From Gautieria morchelliformis (lineage: Eukaryota > Basidiomycota > Agaricomycetes > Gomphales > Gomphaceae): a DNA stretch of 64,000 nt. The notes beneath the pieces are model-generated. The model was given only the letters and a program-made list of their open reading frames with translations. It made no database searches and was not told where the DNA came from. How positions within the stretch are numbered: the stretch's first letter is position 1; every line of letters starts with the position of its first letter. The DNA lies in contig WHVA01000010.1 in NCBI GenBank assembly GCA_015179125.1, positions 434,001-498,000 on the forward strand, read 5' to 3'. Of the stretch, positions 21,480-32,002 are shown one piece after another. The translations under genes were made by a program, and so were the position numbers.

Positions 21480-21660
21480 TACAGGAGGAGACAGCAGACA
21501 GAGCTGACAGCAGACAGAGCTGACAGCAGACAGAGCAGACAGCAGACAGCACCCAGAGCAGACAGAGCACAGAGCAGACAGCGGACAGAGCACAGAGCAG
21601 ACAGCACAAAGCACAGAGCACAGAGCAGACAGAGCACATAGCAGACAGCAGACAGAGGAA
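21480..21660. repeat. CAGACAGAG purine-rich minisatellite
   Basis: Imperfect tandem CAGACAGAGC/AGCAGACAGC units over about 180 bases, purine on the plus strand. Absent from the equivalent place in suite 1. Confidence 0.85.
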
Positions 21661-21704
21661 TCGCCGGTTGGGCAGGTTCCTGGCGTTATGTCCTTACCGT
21701 TCGG

Positions 21705-21965
21705 CCTTTATACCGTGCGCGCGTGTCGTGCACGGACCACACTCGCGTATGCGCGCTCTGGTCGCGAACGGGTCACGTGACCACTGCGCAGCGTTCTCTC
21801 GCGGCTGCGCCGCTCGCCGCTGACCTAATTTGGAACACAAACGGTCACGTGACCATGCTGCACAGCGTTCTTGGCTCGCGGCTGCGCCGCTCGCGCGCTC
21901 CGCTGACAAACTAATGACCAAGCATTGGTCAGCGCGCCCACAACCTCCCACCGTGCTGCTTTCAC
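21705..21965. repeat. GC-rich module (suite 2), internally doubled
   Basis: Second copy of the module at 18,255-18,486. GGTCACGTGACC, the palindrome-rich GCGGCTGCGCCGCTCG and CGCTGACC occur twice inside it, so it contains a local duplication of about 90 bases. Confidence 0.75.
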
Positions 21966-22066
21966 CTATAGGAATACCCAAATTTAACTTCTAATCTGCG
22001 ATGCCGTGGCGATTCTACGGTCCTATTTCAGTTTCTCGCCCCCATCTTCCAGGCTGTAACGGTGAG

Positions 22067-22304
22067 TGAAAATGTCTTTGCGCTAAAGACAGTTATCTCA
22101 GTGAACGGCTGTTTCACTAAGTATATAGTTAAGTACCTAAAGACAGTTATATATGGGGATATTGTAAGTAAACTGTCTGTCCAACGACAGGTAAGTCTCA
22201 CCTCAGTGAATGGCTGTTTCACTGAGGTGAGACGATGTTCTACCGAGCTTATATAATAGCATCATGGTCCGTGCGTTCTCTGCTTACTAACACTAACACT
22301 AACA
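22067..22304 (-). repeat. Copia-1 3' LTR
   Basis: 238 bases, partner of 26610-26850. Contains a 16 bp perfect hairpin (22195-22210 with 22218-22233, 7-base loop) and a TATATAA box near 22,250. Confidence 0.93.
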
Positions 22305-22311
22305 CTCCCCC

Positions 22312-25300
22312 TTAAGCTGAACGCACTCCAACGGACATTCGAAGGTGAGCGAGCTGTGGAGCCGGCAGGGCCTTCGTGAGCATGTCCACCGGCATGTCAG
22401 CGGTAGGGCAGTAGTTGATGGAGATCAGGCCGCGTTTGACCACATCGCGTATGAAATGGTATCGTACGTCGATATGTTTGGTGCGTGCCTTGAACTGATC
22501 GTTTTTCGAGACTGATATCGCTGACTGGTTATTGCAGTACATGGTGACGGGCTGTGTGAGAGGACGGGCAATTTCAGCGATGAACATGCAAATCCACAGG
22601 CTTCCTTTCATTGCGTGAGTGGCAGCTATGTATTCTGCTTCCGTTGTGGATAACGCGACAACTGACTGCTTCTTCGAGCTCCAGGAAACGGCACCTCCGT
22701 CTATGGTGAACACGTAGCCGGATATCGAATATCGATGGTGCTGTGAGGCTCCATCGGCATCCGAAAACCCTTCGAGTCCGGTGCGTTCTTGTTTTCCTGG
22801 TTTCGCCCATGTCCACCGATTCCTGACACCGATCACCAGCTTCTGGTTGATCGTTCCTTTCAGGTAACGAAAAACTCGCTTCACCTCTTCCCAATGAGGC
22901 CGTCCCGGATTCTGCATGAACTGTGACAGAAATGTGATGGCAAACATGATGTCCGGCCTCGTCCCTAGAGCTGCATACATTAGGGATCCGATGGCTTCGT
23001 GGTATGGGACTCCCTGGACGGCTTCGTAGTGGCGCGGCGTTACAGGGCATTGGGCTAGGCTCAACTTGTGATGCGGGTCAAGTGGGGTCGACAGGCCCTT
23101 TGCATCTTGTAGTCCGAATCTTTCAAGTATCTTTGTGATATACGCGTGCTGCGAAAATGATATCGTTCGAGCCTTCCTGTCCCTTGCGACTTCGATGCCA
23201 AGCATCCAATGTAGGTCGCCTAGATCTTTGATTTTGAGCTCCTGGCTAAGCTCCCACTTAAACTTGCGGATTATTTCTCTCGTGCTTCCGGCAATAGTCA
23301 TGTCATCGACATCTGCAGCGACGAGTAGTGTGCTATTGTCTTCCTGCTTAAGGAATACAGCATGTTCAACCCAGCATCTCCTAAACCGGAGTTTGAACAT
23401 GATTGCGCACAGGTGGTCGTACCACTCATGCCCGGACTGTCTCAGTCCGTAGATCGCCCGTTTTAAGAGGCATATGTGGTTCTCTTTACCTTGAACCTCG
23501 TATCCTCTGGGCTGGCGCATGTAGATGGTCTCCCTCAGCCGTGCATTGAGGTATGCTCCTTCTACATCTGTCTGCTCCAATTCCCAGTCATTTCTGACCA
23601 CCAGGGCCGCGATGATCCGAATCGCTGAGAGCTTCGCTGTCGGCGTGAAGGTCTCATTGTAGTCTAGGCCTTCGACTTGCGTGAACCCTTGGGTGATGAC
23701 TCTGCTTTTGCGGCTGACAAGGTTGCCGCTCGCGTCGTGTTTATAGTGGAGGACGATCCGACTTCCAACGATGTTCGCGTCCTTAGGTGGCTCTACCAGT
23801 ACCCAGGTGCCAACATCTTCGTGCTGTTTCAGCTCCTTTTTTATTGACGTGTCCCATTCTAGCCAGTCGTCGAGTTTTCTAGCTTCTTCGACGTTCTTGG
23901 GGTCGTTTCCTGCGCTCTGTGCTGCCATCATCGCGTACTCCATATACTCCCCCTCGAGTTCGGCGTCGTCACAGTCCGAATCGACGGTGCACTCGGAATC
24001 ATGGAGGGCTGCGATGGCAGCGGTCTCCCTGGAGTCTTGGGGTGGGATCGGCATGCCACGCGGATACGCAGGTGCGTTTGCACGTCCGGAGCTTGTGCCC
24101 TGGCCCTGAGCGATATCGCGGACATACGCTGACAGTTTGGGTATTCTATGTCCGCGCCCTTGCTCGGGTTCCGTTGCAGGTTCAGGCGCCTCGAAACCTT
24201 CGAGTGGGTCTGCTTGCGGTGTTTGCGGATGCGGAGGTAGCTCTTCGCTGGTATCTTCTTGGGGTAAGTCGTGACTTTGGTTTGGAGCATCGCGCTGACT
24301 GCGCTGTGTGCTCTCCCCCTCGTTCTCGGCCGATACATCACTCGGACCAACGGTGACGTTATTATCGAACACAATATTGCGTTCGTCTGTCACTCGTTGT
24401 TTCCCCGGCCAATAGACTCGGTGAGCTAGACTTTGCCTGCTATACCCAACCCAGCGTCCTTCGTCCGCCTTCGCGTCAAGTTTCCCACGATCCTCCTTCA
24501 GCACCCAGACCTTGGCGCCCCATTCCGGTAAGTTAGATAAATCCGGTTTTTTGTTGAACATGAGCTCATAGGGGGTTTTCCCATCCAATTGGTATGTGGA
24601 TGTGCGGTTTTTGAGCCAAACCGCATGCTGAATTGACTCCGGCCATAGAAACTTGGGTAGATCGGCTGCGTAGTGCATGGCGCGTGCATGCTCGATCAAT
24701 GTGCGGTTCAGGCGTTCCGCTATGCCGTTCTGTTCGGGCGTATCATGGACGGTAAGGCTTCGTATTATACCTTTCGACTTCAAATGCTGATCGAACTCCT
24801 CGGATAGATATTCTCCCCCTCGGTCGCTTTGAAGTCGTTTGACTTTCCCGCCATGCTGTGTCTCTATCCACGCCTCGTACTGCTTGTAGCAAGTGAGTAC
24901 TTCGCTTTTTCTTTTCATTGGTTCGATGGGTGACCAACGAGTGAAGTCGTCAGTAAAACTGACGAAGTATTCCCTCCCGTCGTAGCTCTGAGGTGTGGTA
25001 GGTCCCCATACATCGCTGTGTATCTTTTCGCCGAGCTTTGTAGCTCGCGGCCCTATCCTTTCCCTAGGAATCAGTTTGCGCGTCATTTTCCCTTGCGCGC
25101 ATGACGTGCAGAACGTAGGTACGCTCTTCTTGTCTACTTCGATGCCGGTGATAACGCCTTTAACCACGAGGCTTTTTATAGCGCGTGGGGAGATGTGACC
25201 CATCCGGCGATGGAGCTCGTCGATGGTGAGGACCTTCTGCACGGCGTTAGCCGATTCTGTAGGTGGTGCGTGTTCCACCTTGTACAGTCCATCTCTGAGC

Positions 25301-26022
25301 GGTATCTTGCCCACAGTTGTGCCTTTCGGGTCTCGGATTGTGCAGTGTTGATCGCGTAGCAATACGGCGAATCCGGCTTTATCACATCGCACTAGCGATA
25401 TCAATGTGAATGCCAAGTCCTGGCAGTAAAGTACGTCCTTCAGCGTTATGTGCGTCATTGTTTTTCCATTCGGGATGACCACGCGCATGTCTCCAACACC
25501 GGTCGCGGTGAAGATCGTCTGTTTAGCTGCGGCAATTCTACGGGGTGGGATCTCTTTGAAGGTGGTGAACCGATGGCGATCTGGGGACATGTGAGTCGAG
25601 GCTCCCGAGTCGTAGACATCGACTTCGGTTCCTTTGTGCTTGCTACTCTCCCGAGAGAGTATGTGACCGGCGAATGTGGTGGTGAAGGCCCACTCGCTGT
25701 CTTCGGTCACGGCATTTACTGACTCGCTCCCCTTCTTTTTATCGCCGTCCCTCTCCTTTTTCCCTTTTGATCTACAATCAGCTTTTATATGCCCCTTTTT
25801 CCCGCATTTCCAGCACTCAATATCAGACTTCCCAGCATTGTTAGAGCTGTCGGTGTGTCTGTCTCCCTTTCCCGCGACCCTTCGCGGCTGTGAGTGCGCT
25901 CTCGGTAGCCTTGAGCTGCCGTTCCTCGATCTTGAGCTGCTCGAATTCGTCCAGTAGACTCTGAATGACCGTATCGGGTGTGAGTGTGACTTGCGCGTGC
26001 GTAGCTGACAGCGAGATAGCAT
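22312..26022 (-). CDS. Copia-1 Pol polyprotein (zinc knuckle, protease, integrase, RT, RNase H)
   Basis: A single open frame of 1,236 codons. Order from the N-terminus: CCHC knuckle CWKCGKKGHIKADC (about residues 70-83); aspartic protease YDSGASTHMS; integrase HHCC (HRRMGHIS, then CTSCAQGK) and catalytic core with HSDVWGP, QSDRGGEYLS and ERLNRTLIEHA; reverse transcriptase with SRVITQGFTQVEGLDYNETF, DVEGAYLNA and the catalytic VDDM; RNase H with GFSDAD, SWSSKKQSVVALSTTEAEY and KHIDVRYHFI. It stops at 22312 right against the 3' LTR. All catalytic motifs are present. Gag lies just upstream in another frame, so Pol would need recoding or is orphaned. Confidence 0.95.
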   Translation of the reverse strand: MLSRCQLRTRKSHSHPIRSFRVYWTNSSSSRSRNGSSRLPRAHSQPRRVAGKGDRHTDSSNNAGKSDIECWKCGKKGHIKADCRSKGKKERDGDKKKGSESVNAVTEDSEWAFTTTFAGHILSRESSKHKGTEVDVYDSGASTHMSPDRHRFTTFKEIPPRRIAAAKQTIFTATGVGDMRVVIPNGKTMTHITLKDVLYCQDLAFTLISLVRCDKAGFAVLLRDQHCTIRDPKGTTVGKIPLRDGLYKVEHAPPTESANAVQKVLTIDELHRRMGHISPRAIKSLVVKGVITGIEVDKKSVPTFCTSCAQGKMTRKLIPRERIGPRATKLGEKIHSDVWGPTTPQSYDGREYFVSFTDDFTRWSPIEPMKRKSEVLTCYKQYEAWIETQHGGKVKRLQSDRGGEYLSEEFDQHLKSKGIIRSLTVHDTPEQNGIAERLNRTLIEHARAMHYAADLPKFLWPESIQHAVWLKNRTSTYQLDGKTPYELMFNKKPDLSNLPEWGAKVWVLKEDRGKLDAKADEGRWVGYSRQSLAHRVYWPGKQRVTDERNIVFDNNVTVGPSDVSAENEGESTQRSQRDAPNQSHDLPQEDTSEELPPHPQTPQADPLEGFEAPEPATEPEQGRGHRIPKLSAYVRDIAQGQGTSSGRANAPAYPRGMPIPPQDSRETAAIAALHDSECTVDSDCDDAELEGEYMEYAMMAAQSAGNDPKNVEEARKLDDWLEWDTSIKKELKQHEDVGTWVLVEPPKDANIVGSRIVLHYKHDASGNLVSRKSRVITQGFTQVEGLDYNETFTPTAKLSAIRIIAALVVRNDWELEQTDVEGAYLNARLRETIYMRQPRGYEVQGKENHICLLKRAIYGLRQSGHEWYDHLCAIMFKLRFRRCWVEHAVFLKQEDNSTLLVAADVDDMTIAGSTREIIRKFKWELSQELKIKDLGDLHWMLGIEVARDRKARTISFSQHAYITKILERFGLQDAKGLSTPLDPHHKLSLAQCPVTPRHYEAVQGVPYHEAIGSLMYAALGTRPDIMFAITFLSQFMQNPGRPHWEEVKRVFRYLKGTINQKLVIGVRNRWTWAKPGKQERTGLEGFSDADGASQHHRYSISGYVFTIDGGAVSWSSKKQSVVALSTTEAEYIAATHAMKGSLWICMFIAEIARPLTQPVTMYCNNQSAISVSKNDQFKARTKHIDVRYHFIRDVVKRGLISINYCPTADMPVDMLTKALPAPQLAHLRMSVGVRSA

Positions 26023-26032
26023 TGATGAGTGG

Positions 26033-26605
26033 TCAGTACCCTTTTGGAAACGATCCTAGAATCACGGTGACGAGGTCGTCGTCGGTAAGGCCTGCATCCA
26101 TTCCAGCTAACTGCTCTTGCATTTTCATGAGAGCTTCGAGGTGGGTGCGAACATTTGACTCGTCCTCACACTTCATCTCGTACATCCTGCGCCGTATATC
26201 GACCTTGACCGTGAGAGCTCTACTCTCGTGCTTTGCACATATCGCCTCCCAGATTTCCTTCGCTGAACTGAGCTTCCGAACCTCTATCAAGAGTGAGTCC
26301 AGTATTGTTGTGAAGATCTGTGCAGTAATTAAGGCCTCGCGTTGGTGATATTCATCCCAACGCTTCTCTGCCCTCTCGAGTGCCTGCTCATCGTCCTCAT
26401 CCAGGACCTGGTTCGGAGGGTACGTCGGGATCGGGGCTGGTATCCGAGCTGTGCCATCGAGGTGTCGTAGCACACCCTTGTTTGCCGCGAGGGTAGCCCT
26501 CGTCTGTATCTTCCATGTTACCCAGTTCGACCTATCCCGGGCGAGCTTGGGAACTGCGAAGGACTTTGCGCTGCTGGTAGGTACTATACTATCAGCGGGG
26601 CCCGT
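26033..26605 (-). pseudogene. Copia-1 gag, start lost and interrupted
   Basis: UBN2-type Gag. From 26605 the frame reads GPADSIVPTSS, then DRSNWVTWKIQTRATL, TYPPNQVLDEDDEQALERAEKRWDEYHQRE and HLEALMKMQEQLAGMD. The codon where the sister Copia-2 has ATG (37906) is ACG here (26605-26603). A TGA stop at 26035-26033 is followed by more Gag-like sequence in the same frame (PLINAISLSATHAQV), and a further frame change is needed before the zinc knuckle at about 25,810. Three separate lesions in one gene make it a pseudogene. Confidence 0.8.
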
Positions 26606-26609
26606 AACC

Positions 26610-26850
26610 TGAAAATGTCTTTGCGCAGCTAAAGACAGTTATCTCAGTGAACGGCTGTTTCACTAAGTATATAGTTAAGTACCTAAAGACAGTTATCTAT
26701 GGGGATATTGTAAGTAAACTGTCTGTCCAACGACAGGTAAGTCTCACCTCAGTGAATGGCTGTTTCACTGAGGTGAGACGATGTTCTACCGAGCTTATAT
26801 AATAGCATCATGGTCCGTGCATTCTCTGCTTACTAACACTAACGCTAACA
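26610..26850 (-). repeat. Copia-1 5' LTR
   Basis: 241 bases, promoter LTR on the minus strand with the same 16 bp hairpin (26741-26756 with 26764-26779) and a TATA box near 26,797. Three bases longer than its partner at about 26,625. Confidence 0.93.
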
Positions 26851-26855
26851 GTGAG

Positions 26856-27754
26856 TCCGGGATATTACATGAAAATGTTCCACCCTAGGTAGCTTTGATA
26901 TAGCAAAAACTAGTTCTCACTGGAAAATACATTCTGAAGATCGTATGCAAGCCCCTCTTCAGCAAAAATGATCGGCTTGAAGCCATCGCAAAGCGAGCCG
27001 ACTACCAGTAGCTTGGCTCAGTGCGCAGCCGAAGCCCAGCCGCGGCAACTGTTTAACTGGGATGTGGAGCCCAAACAAGCAGCTTGGTAATCCGCAAGAT
27101 CCCGCCGTCCAAAAGCGCAGCTACATGCACATTCGTGGATGATTCTTTAATCCAGGACGACCTGGAAGTGTTTGATGCGGCTTTGGAAAAGAGTGAGTTC
27201 CATTCCTTTTATTGCTAATATGAGTACTATTCTTTTCCTTCTATACGTCCCAGGCACTTTCTTCAGCGGATCCACAGCTACTTTTCCGCAACATCGGAAC
27301 GGCAATGCTATTGCATTTGTGTGGGTGGGATTGATTCCTTTGGGCCCTTTTGCGACATTGCCAGACCTCTCACATCGCTCTGCCCCCTTGTCTCTAGGAT
27401 GGACTCGAACTCATCGCCACCGTTAACCTTGTCAAGCCTATGAGCAGTACCAAGGTACGTAGGTATTTAACACTGTTCACAAAGCCAAACTAGAATATTC
27501 ACATTTAAGTCATTTACTGACGCTGAGCCTCCGGAGCCAGGTCAATAATTGCACGCAGACCCATGGATGTGAGCAACCTTGGCCAAGGTTCGATGTTTCA
27601 CCCTACTTAACGATATGTAGTTTTACACTTATATATTATCAGTTGGGCCTGACATGTATCCCCCCGGCTCCACAAGCTCTGACTTTGCAACGAGGAGGCA
27701 AAATCAAGGTAAGTTGCCGATTCGCCCCTGTTGAGTATTTGATCACGACCCAAG
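26856..27754 (+). pseudogene. Host gene remnant between two Copia elements
   Basis: Short plus-strand exon-like blocks with matching splice sites: one ending LEVFDAALEK before GTGAGT at about 27,190; ALSSADPQLLFRNIGTAMLLHL ending before GTGGGT near 27,320; DGLELIATVNLVKPMSSTK near 27,400-27,450; and LGLTCIPPAPQALTLQRGGKIK before GTAAGT near 27,718. Block size and intron style match the intact genes nearby. It is cut on the right by the broken 3' end of Copia-2 at about 27,755. Family not recognised; it may be a gene destroyed by the insertion. Confidence 0.35.
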
Positions 27755-30700
27755 TTGATGAGAGGGCTACTATCGACTGTTTCTGGCAACTCCATGAAAC
27801 AGTGCCTCCATCAATCTGAAATAAGTATGCCGAATACGAACGCCTATGACTCTGTGAACCCCAATCTGCATCTGAGTACCCCATCAAGCCGTCTCGATTT
27901 CTTCCAAGTGTGAGCTTGTAATGCTTCGTGCCTTTCAAATATTTGAAGACACGTTTGACTGCATTCCAATGTGTGCCACCTGGATTTTCGAGGAATTGCG
28001 AAAGCAATGACACCGCAAATGCAATGTCAGGTCGAGTGGCTACAGCTGCCCACATCAGTGATCCTATGGCTTGCCTGTACGGAAACTTCGACATGGCTTT
28101 CTTGCCTCTCTCTGTAGAAGGACATTGGTCTTTAGATAATTTAACAGCTGGATCAAGGGGCGTAGCATAAGTCTTTGCATCTTCGAGATTGAATTTCTTG
28201 ATGATCTTCTCGATGTATGCAGGTTGTGAAATTGCAATAGTTTTCTTCTGCCAGTCTCTTTCGATTTTGAGATTCAATAGCCAATGAATCTCGCCTAGAT
28301 CTTTCATACTGAAGACCTGAGCAAGATCTCATTTGACTTCGTCCAGGACTGACTGATTCTCAGCTGTGATGGTGAGATCATCCACAGCTGTTGCAATGAT
28401 CACATGCCCTTTTCCGCCACGTCTATAAAATACAGCCCCATCTGTGGCTGACGTAGTGAATCCTAATTTGTGGAATTCACCACTTAGACGTTTGTACCAT
28501 TCCCTTCCAGATTGTTTGAGGCCATAAAGTGCTTTCTTCAAAAGTAGCACTTCGTCTTTGTCTCCAGACTCATATCCATACGGCTGCTTCATGTAAATAG
28601 GTTCAGGCAGTGTAGCATTGAGGTATGCATAGTCCACGTCCATTTGATGGATAGGCCAGTCATTCCTAGCAGCAATGGCGCATATGATCCGTAGGGAGGA
28701 TAACCGAGCAACAGGTGAGTATGTCTCATCATAGTCGACTCCAAACTTCTGTGTGAAGCCTTGGGCGACCATTCTCGATTTAGGCATTATTGGTTTCCCT
28801 TCTGGATTACGCTTCCAAAGGTAGACCCATTTATTACCGACAATATTGGCTCCAGGAGGTGGTTTGGCTCGTTCCCACACTCCCTTGTCGATTAGGGCCT
28901 CATACTCTTTGTCCATTGATTTCTTCCATATAGGATTATTCAGAGCTTCGTCTGCATTGCTAGGTTCAATTTGACTCAAATCCGGCGCCTTGTTATTGTT
29001 TTGACCATCGGTTAGAAACGCACTGATGGCACACTCATAGCTACTGATGCCATCAATCTCGGAGGATAATTCTTGGTCGAATAAAACTTCTTTATGGTCC
29101 TCAACGTCCTCGTAAGCTAGCGTAGTTATATGTGCGCCAGCTTGTCTCTGGGTTTGAGATCTTGTTACGGGACCTGATGGGGCCGGCTGCACTTGTTGTT
29201 GACGGATCCTTTCGCTTCTCCTTATCGGTTCAGCTTCTCTAGGTCTGTCATCAACTCCCTGAATAGGTTGCAGCTTTTCAAGATATTCCTCTGGTGCATT
29301 TTCATCAATTTCTTCGATCTTTGCCTCTTCGCTGACTAAGCGGCCGGGTACAGGCACTGATGCCGGAATGGCCTTCTTCTCCTCTCTAGACGTAGGTAGC
29401 TTGGATTCCTCAATAGAAATGATTGGGACCTTTCCCTTCTTCATCTCTGAATCAAACACAATGTTCCGCTCGACAGAAACTTTGTGCGAGTCAGGCCAAT
29501 AAATATAATGACCATGGCTCTGCGCAGAAATTCCTATCCACCGAGCTCTCTTGGCACGAGCTTCTAATTTATCTCCCTGAGTGACCTTAACATAGACTTC
29601 AGTTCCCCACGCGTGAATGTCTTTGAGATTCGGTTTCTCATGGTGGATCATCTCGTAGGGCGTTTTATCCGGTAGAGCTCTTGTGTGCGTCCTGTTCCTA
29701 AGACAATTGGCATGCTGTATTGCATAGCCCCATAATATCTTAGGAAGGCCTGATTCTAACAGCATGGCACGAGTTCTCTCAGTGAGAGTTCGGTTCAGAC
29801 GTTCGGCAACACCATTAGACTCTGGTGTGTCGTGTACCGTCAACTGATGCTTCGTGCCTTGTTTGGCTAGATGCTGTTCGAATTCAGAGCTCGTATACTC
29901 GCCCCCTCGATCAGAAACAAGTGCCTTGATGTGCACATTTCTCTGTCGAAGCATTAAAGCCTCATAGAGCTTGTACTTTGAGAATGCTTCTGATTTGTTC
30001 GCCATGAGATAGATCACCGATTCTCTTGAGTAATCATCGATAAAGGAGACATAATATGACTTCTTATCGATTGTGAGGTGCCTTGCAGGTCCCCAGACAT
30101 CAGAATAAATTCTGTCACCGAATTTTGATGTTCGGTCTCTGGGTTCTCGAGGAAGAGGTTTGCGTGTAATCTTGGCCTGAATACACGCATCGCAGACAAT
30201 TCTATCGCCTGTGGAGCTCAGTTCAATGCCCAATATCATGCCATGATTTAATAGATGTTGTAGGGACTTCTGTGAGATGTGCCCCATTTTTTGATGAATT
30301 TCCATGGCAGACAAACACATATGGGCTTGAGCACTTGGTGACTGGAGGTCTAGCCGATATAAACCATTGACCTTCGGTGCTTGCATCAATACCTTTCCAG
30401 TAGCGTTAGATATTGTGCATTTCTGGCCACCGAGTCGAATGTCGTAGCCAGCATCATCGCACCGACCGATCGAGACGAGGGTAGCAGCAATTTTTGGAGC
30501 ATAATATGTATCTTGCAACATGACTTCTACTGTTTTATCTCCAACCTTGTTGGATAATACAAGCAGTCCTGAACCGAAGGCATCAAAAGTGCCTTTTTTG
30601 GCTGCTCGGATAGTCCTCGGCTGTGAGAATTGACAGTAGTTCCTCAATAAATTTTTGTGAGGAGTCATATGCGATGTCGTTCCGGTGTCGAGTATAACTA

Positions 30701-31522
30701 TAACTCCTGAGGATGTGCTCAAATTGAAATTAGAGCACTCGTCAAAATTGGTGAAGGCAAGATGTCCATCACCACTTTCCTCAGAAGAGGACTCTTCTTC
30801 GGCAACATTCGCTTTTGCTTTACCCTTCTTCTTCTTCTTGGCTTTGGCTTTTTTCTTCTGACGTGGTCCTTGACCTTCTTTACCACCTCCTTTAGCCCAG
30901 CAATTTTCGATGGAATGTCCAGGCTTTTTGCAGTTGGTGCATACATGCGCCTTCTGCCCCTTCTGGTCCTTCTTAGTAGATGAACCAATAAACACCTGCT
31001 CTTCTTGTGGGAGTGTTTTCTTCCTGTCATACTGAGCCTTTAGTACCCTAATAATATTATCAGGGACCAATGGCATCCCGCATTCTTCAAGCGAAGTGGT
31101 AAGGGCGTTCATGACTGCCTCATAGGATGGTGGAAGTGATGCAAGGATGATGTCCATAAATTCTTCTTCGGAAACTCTGGCTCCCATCTCATTAAGACGA
31201 GCATATAGGTCTTGGGCCTTGTCCAAATGATCTCTCAAGTCTCCATCCTCAGGACATCTCATACTACGGAGTTGTCGCTGCAGGCTGGTGAGGACCATCT
31301 TGGGCTTTTTGGTCATCTCATTGACCAATGCATCCCAAGTCTCTTTTGCTGTCTTCTGCTTCTGTAGCATCAGGGCTAATGACTCTGACACTGAGACGAT
31401 GATTTGGGTCTTGGCTTGTCCTTCTCTAGCAAGGTATCTCTCCAGCTTCTCCTCAGCCTTATCCATCTGAGTTTCCTCAGCTTCAGTAAGAATATGGCCT
31501 GGGGGCATAACTGGAGGATCAG
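27755..31522 (-). pseudogene. Copia-2 Gag-Pol, main part
   Basis: Gag (QMDKAEEKLERYLAREGQAKTQI, SLQRQLRSMRC), CCHC knuckle CTNCKKPGHSIENC, a Lys-rich linker, protease LDTGTTSHMT, integrase (IYSDVWGPARHL, SDRGGEYTSSEF, NGVAERLNRTL) and RT (RMVAQGFTQKFGVDYDETY, MDVDYAYLNA, VDDLTIT). It is interrupted by TGA at 28331-28329 where related elements have Trp. The same frame continues with DLAQVFSMKDLGEIHW through FAVSLLSQFLENPG to RNase H GYSDADWGSQSHRRS and breaks off after SIVALSS. The integrase and RT motifs remain readable, but the truncation and stop make it dead. Confidence 0.9.
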
Positions 31523-32002
31523 TGTAAGGGCAACCCTGGCTAGTTGTGGAGATCACACTACCACACAACTGACAAGGGGAAATCCAAAGTATGTATAAAT
31601 GAACAGAGCATACAAGAGAGGGGGTTCTCACCTGACAAGGGGAAATCCAAAGAGAAAAGTCTAAGGACCCCCAATGTCAGCGAGCCCGTATTATACTATG
31701 CTGCGCAGCCAGGGACAACGCTTGGCACCCGCCATCAACCCTGCATCCCCCTGACCCTTGATCGACCCTTGATGCCACCTATTATGCGAGTCGCTTGATT
31801 TCCGACACTGTTCCGGGGCGGAAGTCGGAAATTGGAGTGGAACTGGCAAGGCGAACGGAACTGGTGGAAGTTCTCCCAGAAGCGGAATCGTTCCCGAAAG
31901 CGGATGCGGAGATGGAATCGGAACCGGAAGCGGAGTCGGAAATGGAGTCGGAACTGGGTGTGGTGTCGGAACTGGAAATGGAAAACAGGGTGTCCCCTGA
32001 CA
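31523..32002 (-). repeat. Gypsy 3' LTR
   Basis: 480 bases, TGTAAGGGCA...CCCCTGACA on the plus strand. The Pol frame runs into this LTR and stops at 31782. A 24-base-scale internal repeat (ACAAGGGGAAATCCAAAG) occurs twice near 31,570 and 31,640. Confidence 0.95.

Larger units (their letters stand above)
22067..26850 (-). mobile_element. Copia LTR retrotransposon (Copia-1), full length
   Basis: Two LTRs of 238 and 241 bases in direct orientation bound gag and pol read on the minus strand. The element is flanked by the same five bases, GTGAG, at 22062-22066 and 26851-26855, the target-site duplication. On the minus strand each LTR begins TGTTAG and ends TTTTCA; a purine tract (AAGGGGGAG) precedes the 3' LTR. 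LTRs differ by about three substitutions and one 3-base indel, so the insertion is fairly young. Gag is broken (see separate entry). Confidence 0.95.

Noticed and set aside
18487-22066. Calling a complete second Helitron
   Set aside because: No convincing 5' TC end with an adjoining A could be fixed and no Rep/helicase gene is present, so only the 3' end is reported.
27172-27426. 84-codon plus frame as a membrane protein
   Set aside because: Hydrophobic part comes from reading through introns of the exon-like blocks described as a gene remnant.
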